Shown piece after piece: positions 4,818 through 5,492 of a DNA stretch of 5,492 bases (its first letter is position 1; each line of letters begins with the position of its first letter). Source of the stretch: CAYVUV01 sp964455095 (GTDB lineage Bacteria > Desulfobacterota > Binatia > HRBIN30 > CADEER01); assembly GCA_964455095.1 (NCBI GenBank), contig CAYVUV010000037.1, positions 1-5,492 of the forward strand. Reading direction: 5' to 3'. The translations under genes and the position numbers were made by a program. The notes under the pieces were generated by a model. It did not search any database and was not told the DNA's origin. It saw nothing but the letters and a program-made list of their open reading frames with translations.

Positions 4818-5492
4818 CGGTTCCCGCTCGGTTGGGGGGCGGACGGCGGCGCCGGCGGCGGCGTGCCGGCGGGCGCCGCCGGCGCCTCGGGGTCGTCCGC
4901 CGGGTCGTAGGCCGGCGCGTCCTCGTCCGACGGCGGCGGATTGCCGTCGTAGACCTGGTTGCGGCGCCGCTGCAGGTACCCGTCGCGAATGAACGAATAG
5001 CGGTCGAGCGCCGCGCCCTCGACGAGGCGCTCGGCGCGCAGCAACTGGGCGCGCGTGTCGATCGTGCGCATCAGGTAGGCGTTGTTGCGCTGGCCGGCGG
5101 AATCGATCGCGAGGACGAGATCGCCCTGCGCGTCGACGATCCGCGCTGGCGCGTCGCGAAGGCTCGAAGGGCCGAGCAGCGGCAGCACCAGGTACGGCCC
5201 TGCCGGAACGCCCCACACCCCGAGCGTCTGGCCGAAGTCCTCGTGGTGCTTCTCCAGGCCCGCCGGAGTGGCGATGTCGGCCAGGCCGGCCAGGCCGAGC
5301 GTCGAGTTCAGCACGAAGCGCGAGAGATCGGAGACCGCCTCGACCGGCTTGCCCTGCAGCAGCTGGTTCACCGCCGTCCAGAGGTCTGCAACGTTGCCGA
5401 ACACGCTGCCGATCGCGATGCGAAGGTTCTCGGGGATGTAGTCCTGGTAGCCCTGCGCGACGGGCTTGAGCACCGCCCGATCGACCGCATCG
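4814..5492 (-). CDS. mlaA: MlaA (VacJ) outer-membrane phospholipid-removal lipoprotein, C-terminal part
   Basis: MlaA forms a ring in the outer membrane that removes mislocalised phospholipids from the outer leaflet and hands them to periplasmic MlaC. About 225 residues are visible. The frame is open to the edge (first full codon 5491-5489), so the N-terminus with signal peptide and lipobox is missing. A GTG at 5473 is an internal Val, not the start, because the family pattern (D-AVDRAV-KP-A-GY--Y-P--LR) continues upstream of it. Diagnostic stretches follow: FVLNSTLGLAGLADIAT, then H-EDFGQTLGVWGVPAGPYLVLPLLGPSS-RDA, typical of MlaA. The last 37 or so residues (4927-4817) form an acidic, then Pro/Ala-rich low-complexity tail that I do not expect in the conserved fold. 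The stop overlaps the mlaC start by 4 bases (ATGA). A strong DNA inverted repeat lies in the tail coding. Lying directly upstream of mlaC is the betaproteobacterial arrangement; in E. coli mlaA is unlinked. Confidence 0.95.
   Translation of the reverse strand, partial: DAVDRAVLKPVAQGYQDYIPENLRIAIGSVFGNVADLWTAVNQLLQGKPVEAVSDLSRFVLNSTLGLAGLADIATPAGLEKHHEDFGQTLGVWGVPAGPYLVLPLLGPSSLRDAPARIVDAQGDLVLAIDSAGQRNNAYLMRTIDTRAQLLRAERLVEGAALDRYSFIRDGYLQRRRNQVYDGNPPPSDEDAPAYDPADDPEAPAAPAGTPPPAPPSAPQPSGNR
4848..4886 (-). repeat. 13-bp perfect inverted repeat in the 3' end of mlaA
   Basis: The arms 4848-4860 and 4874-4886 are exact reverse complements, every pair G-C, with a 13-base spacer. In the transcript this would be a very stable hairpin in the codons of the Pro/Ala-rich MlaA tail, ending 30 bases before the mlaC start. 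No T-run follows, so it is not a standard intrinsic terminator. It may shape mRNA stability or ribosome movement between mlaA and mlaC. It may also be a by-product of GC-rich low-complexity coding. Confidence 0.75.

Overview
This GC-rich 5.5 kb window looks like a betaproteobacterial chromosome, most likely Burkholderiales or a relative. That placement rests on gene order, protein character and the type of intergenic sequence, not on a database search. All seven recognisable genes lie on the minus strand, so they read from the right edge (5492) leftwards. No recognisable gene lies on the plus strand; the long plus-strand open frames are GC-driven shadows.

Right to centre (5492-3823) is the distal half of an mla operon for retrograde phospholipid transport between outer and inner membranes. 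It holds the C-terminal part of mlaA (outer-membrane lipoprotein, 5' end outside the window), mlaC (periplasmic lipid carrier) and mlaB (cytoplasmic STAS subunit). The inner-membrane core genes mlaF, mlaE and mlaD are expected just beyond the right edge. Next (3826-2090) come an ABC-2 type ATPase and permease of the YadG/YadH-NodI/NodJ-DrrA/DrrB kind, translationally coupled to the mla genes. After a 61-base gap comes ibaG (BolA family), and after another 61-base gap comes murA (first committed step of peptidoglycan synthesis). E. coli has the order mlaFEDCB-ibaG-murA. This window keeps that backbone, with mlaA inserted before mlaC and the ABC-2 pair inserted between mlaB and ibaG.

The junctions are very tight. 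mlaA/mlaC, mlaC/mlaB and mlaB/ATPase each overlap by 4 bases (ATGA or GTGA), and the ATPase stop directly abuts the permease start (TGAATG). This argues for one cotranscribed, translationally coupled unit devoted to the cell envelope. No convincing promoter is visible in the window, so it is probably driven from upstream of the right edge.

Left of murA (1-461) I find no convincing gene. The stretch holds a run of strong stem-loops (22-47, 126-151, 165-183, 195-248, 276-294) and a tandem hexamer array (404-439). Part of it (about 191-294) resembles, from memory, a dispersed intergenic repeat of Betaproteobacteria. hisG, which often follows murA in Burkholderiales, is not visible. A separate 13-bp perfect inverted repeat lies in the 3' end of mlaA, 30 bases before the mlaC start. 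The structured noncoding block, this intra-operon hairpin and the uncharacterised ABC-2 exporter inside the mla operon are the most interesting items. None of them amounts to a clearly new system on sequence alone.
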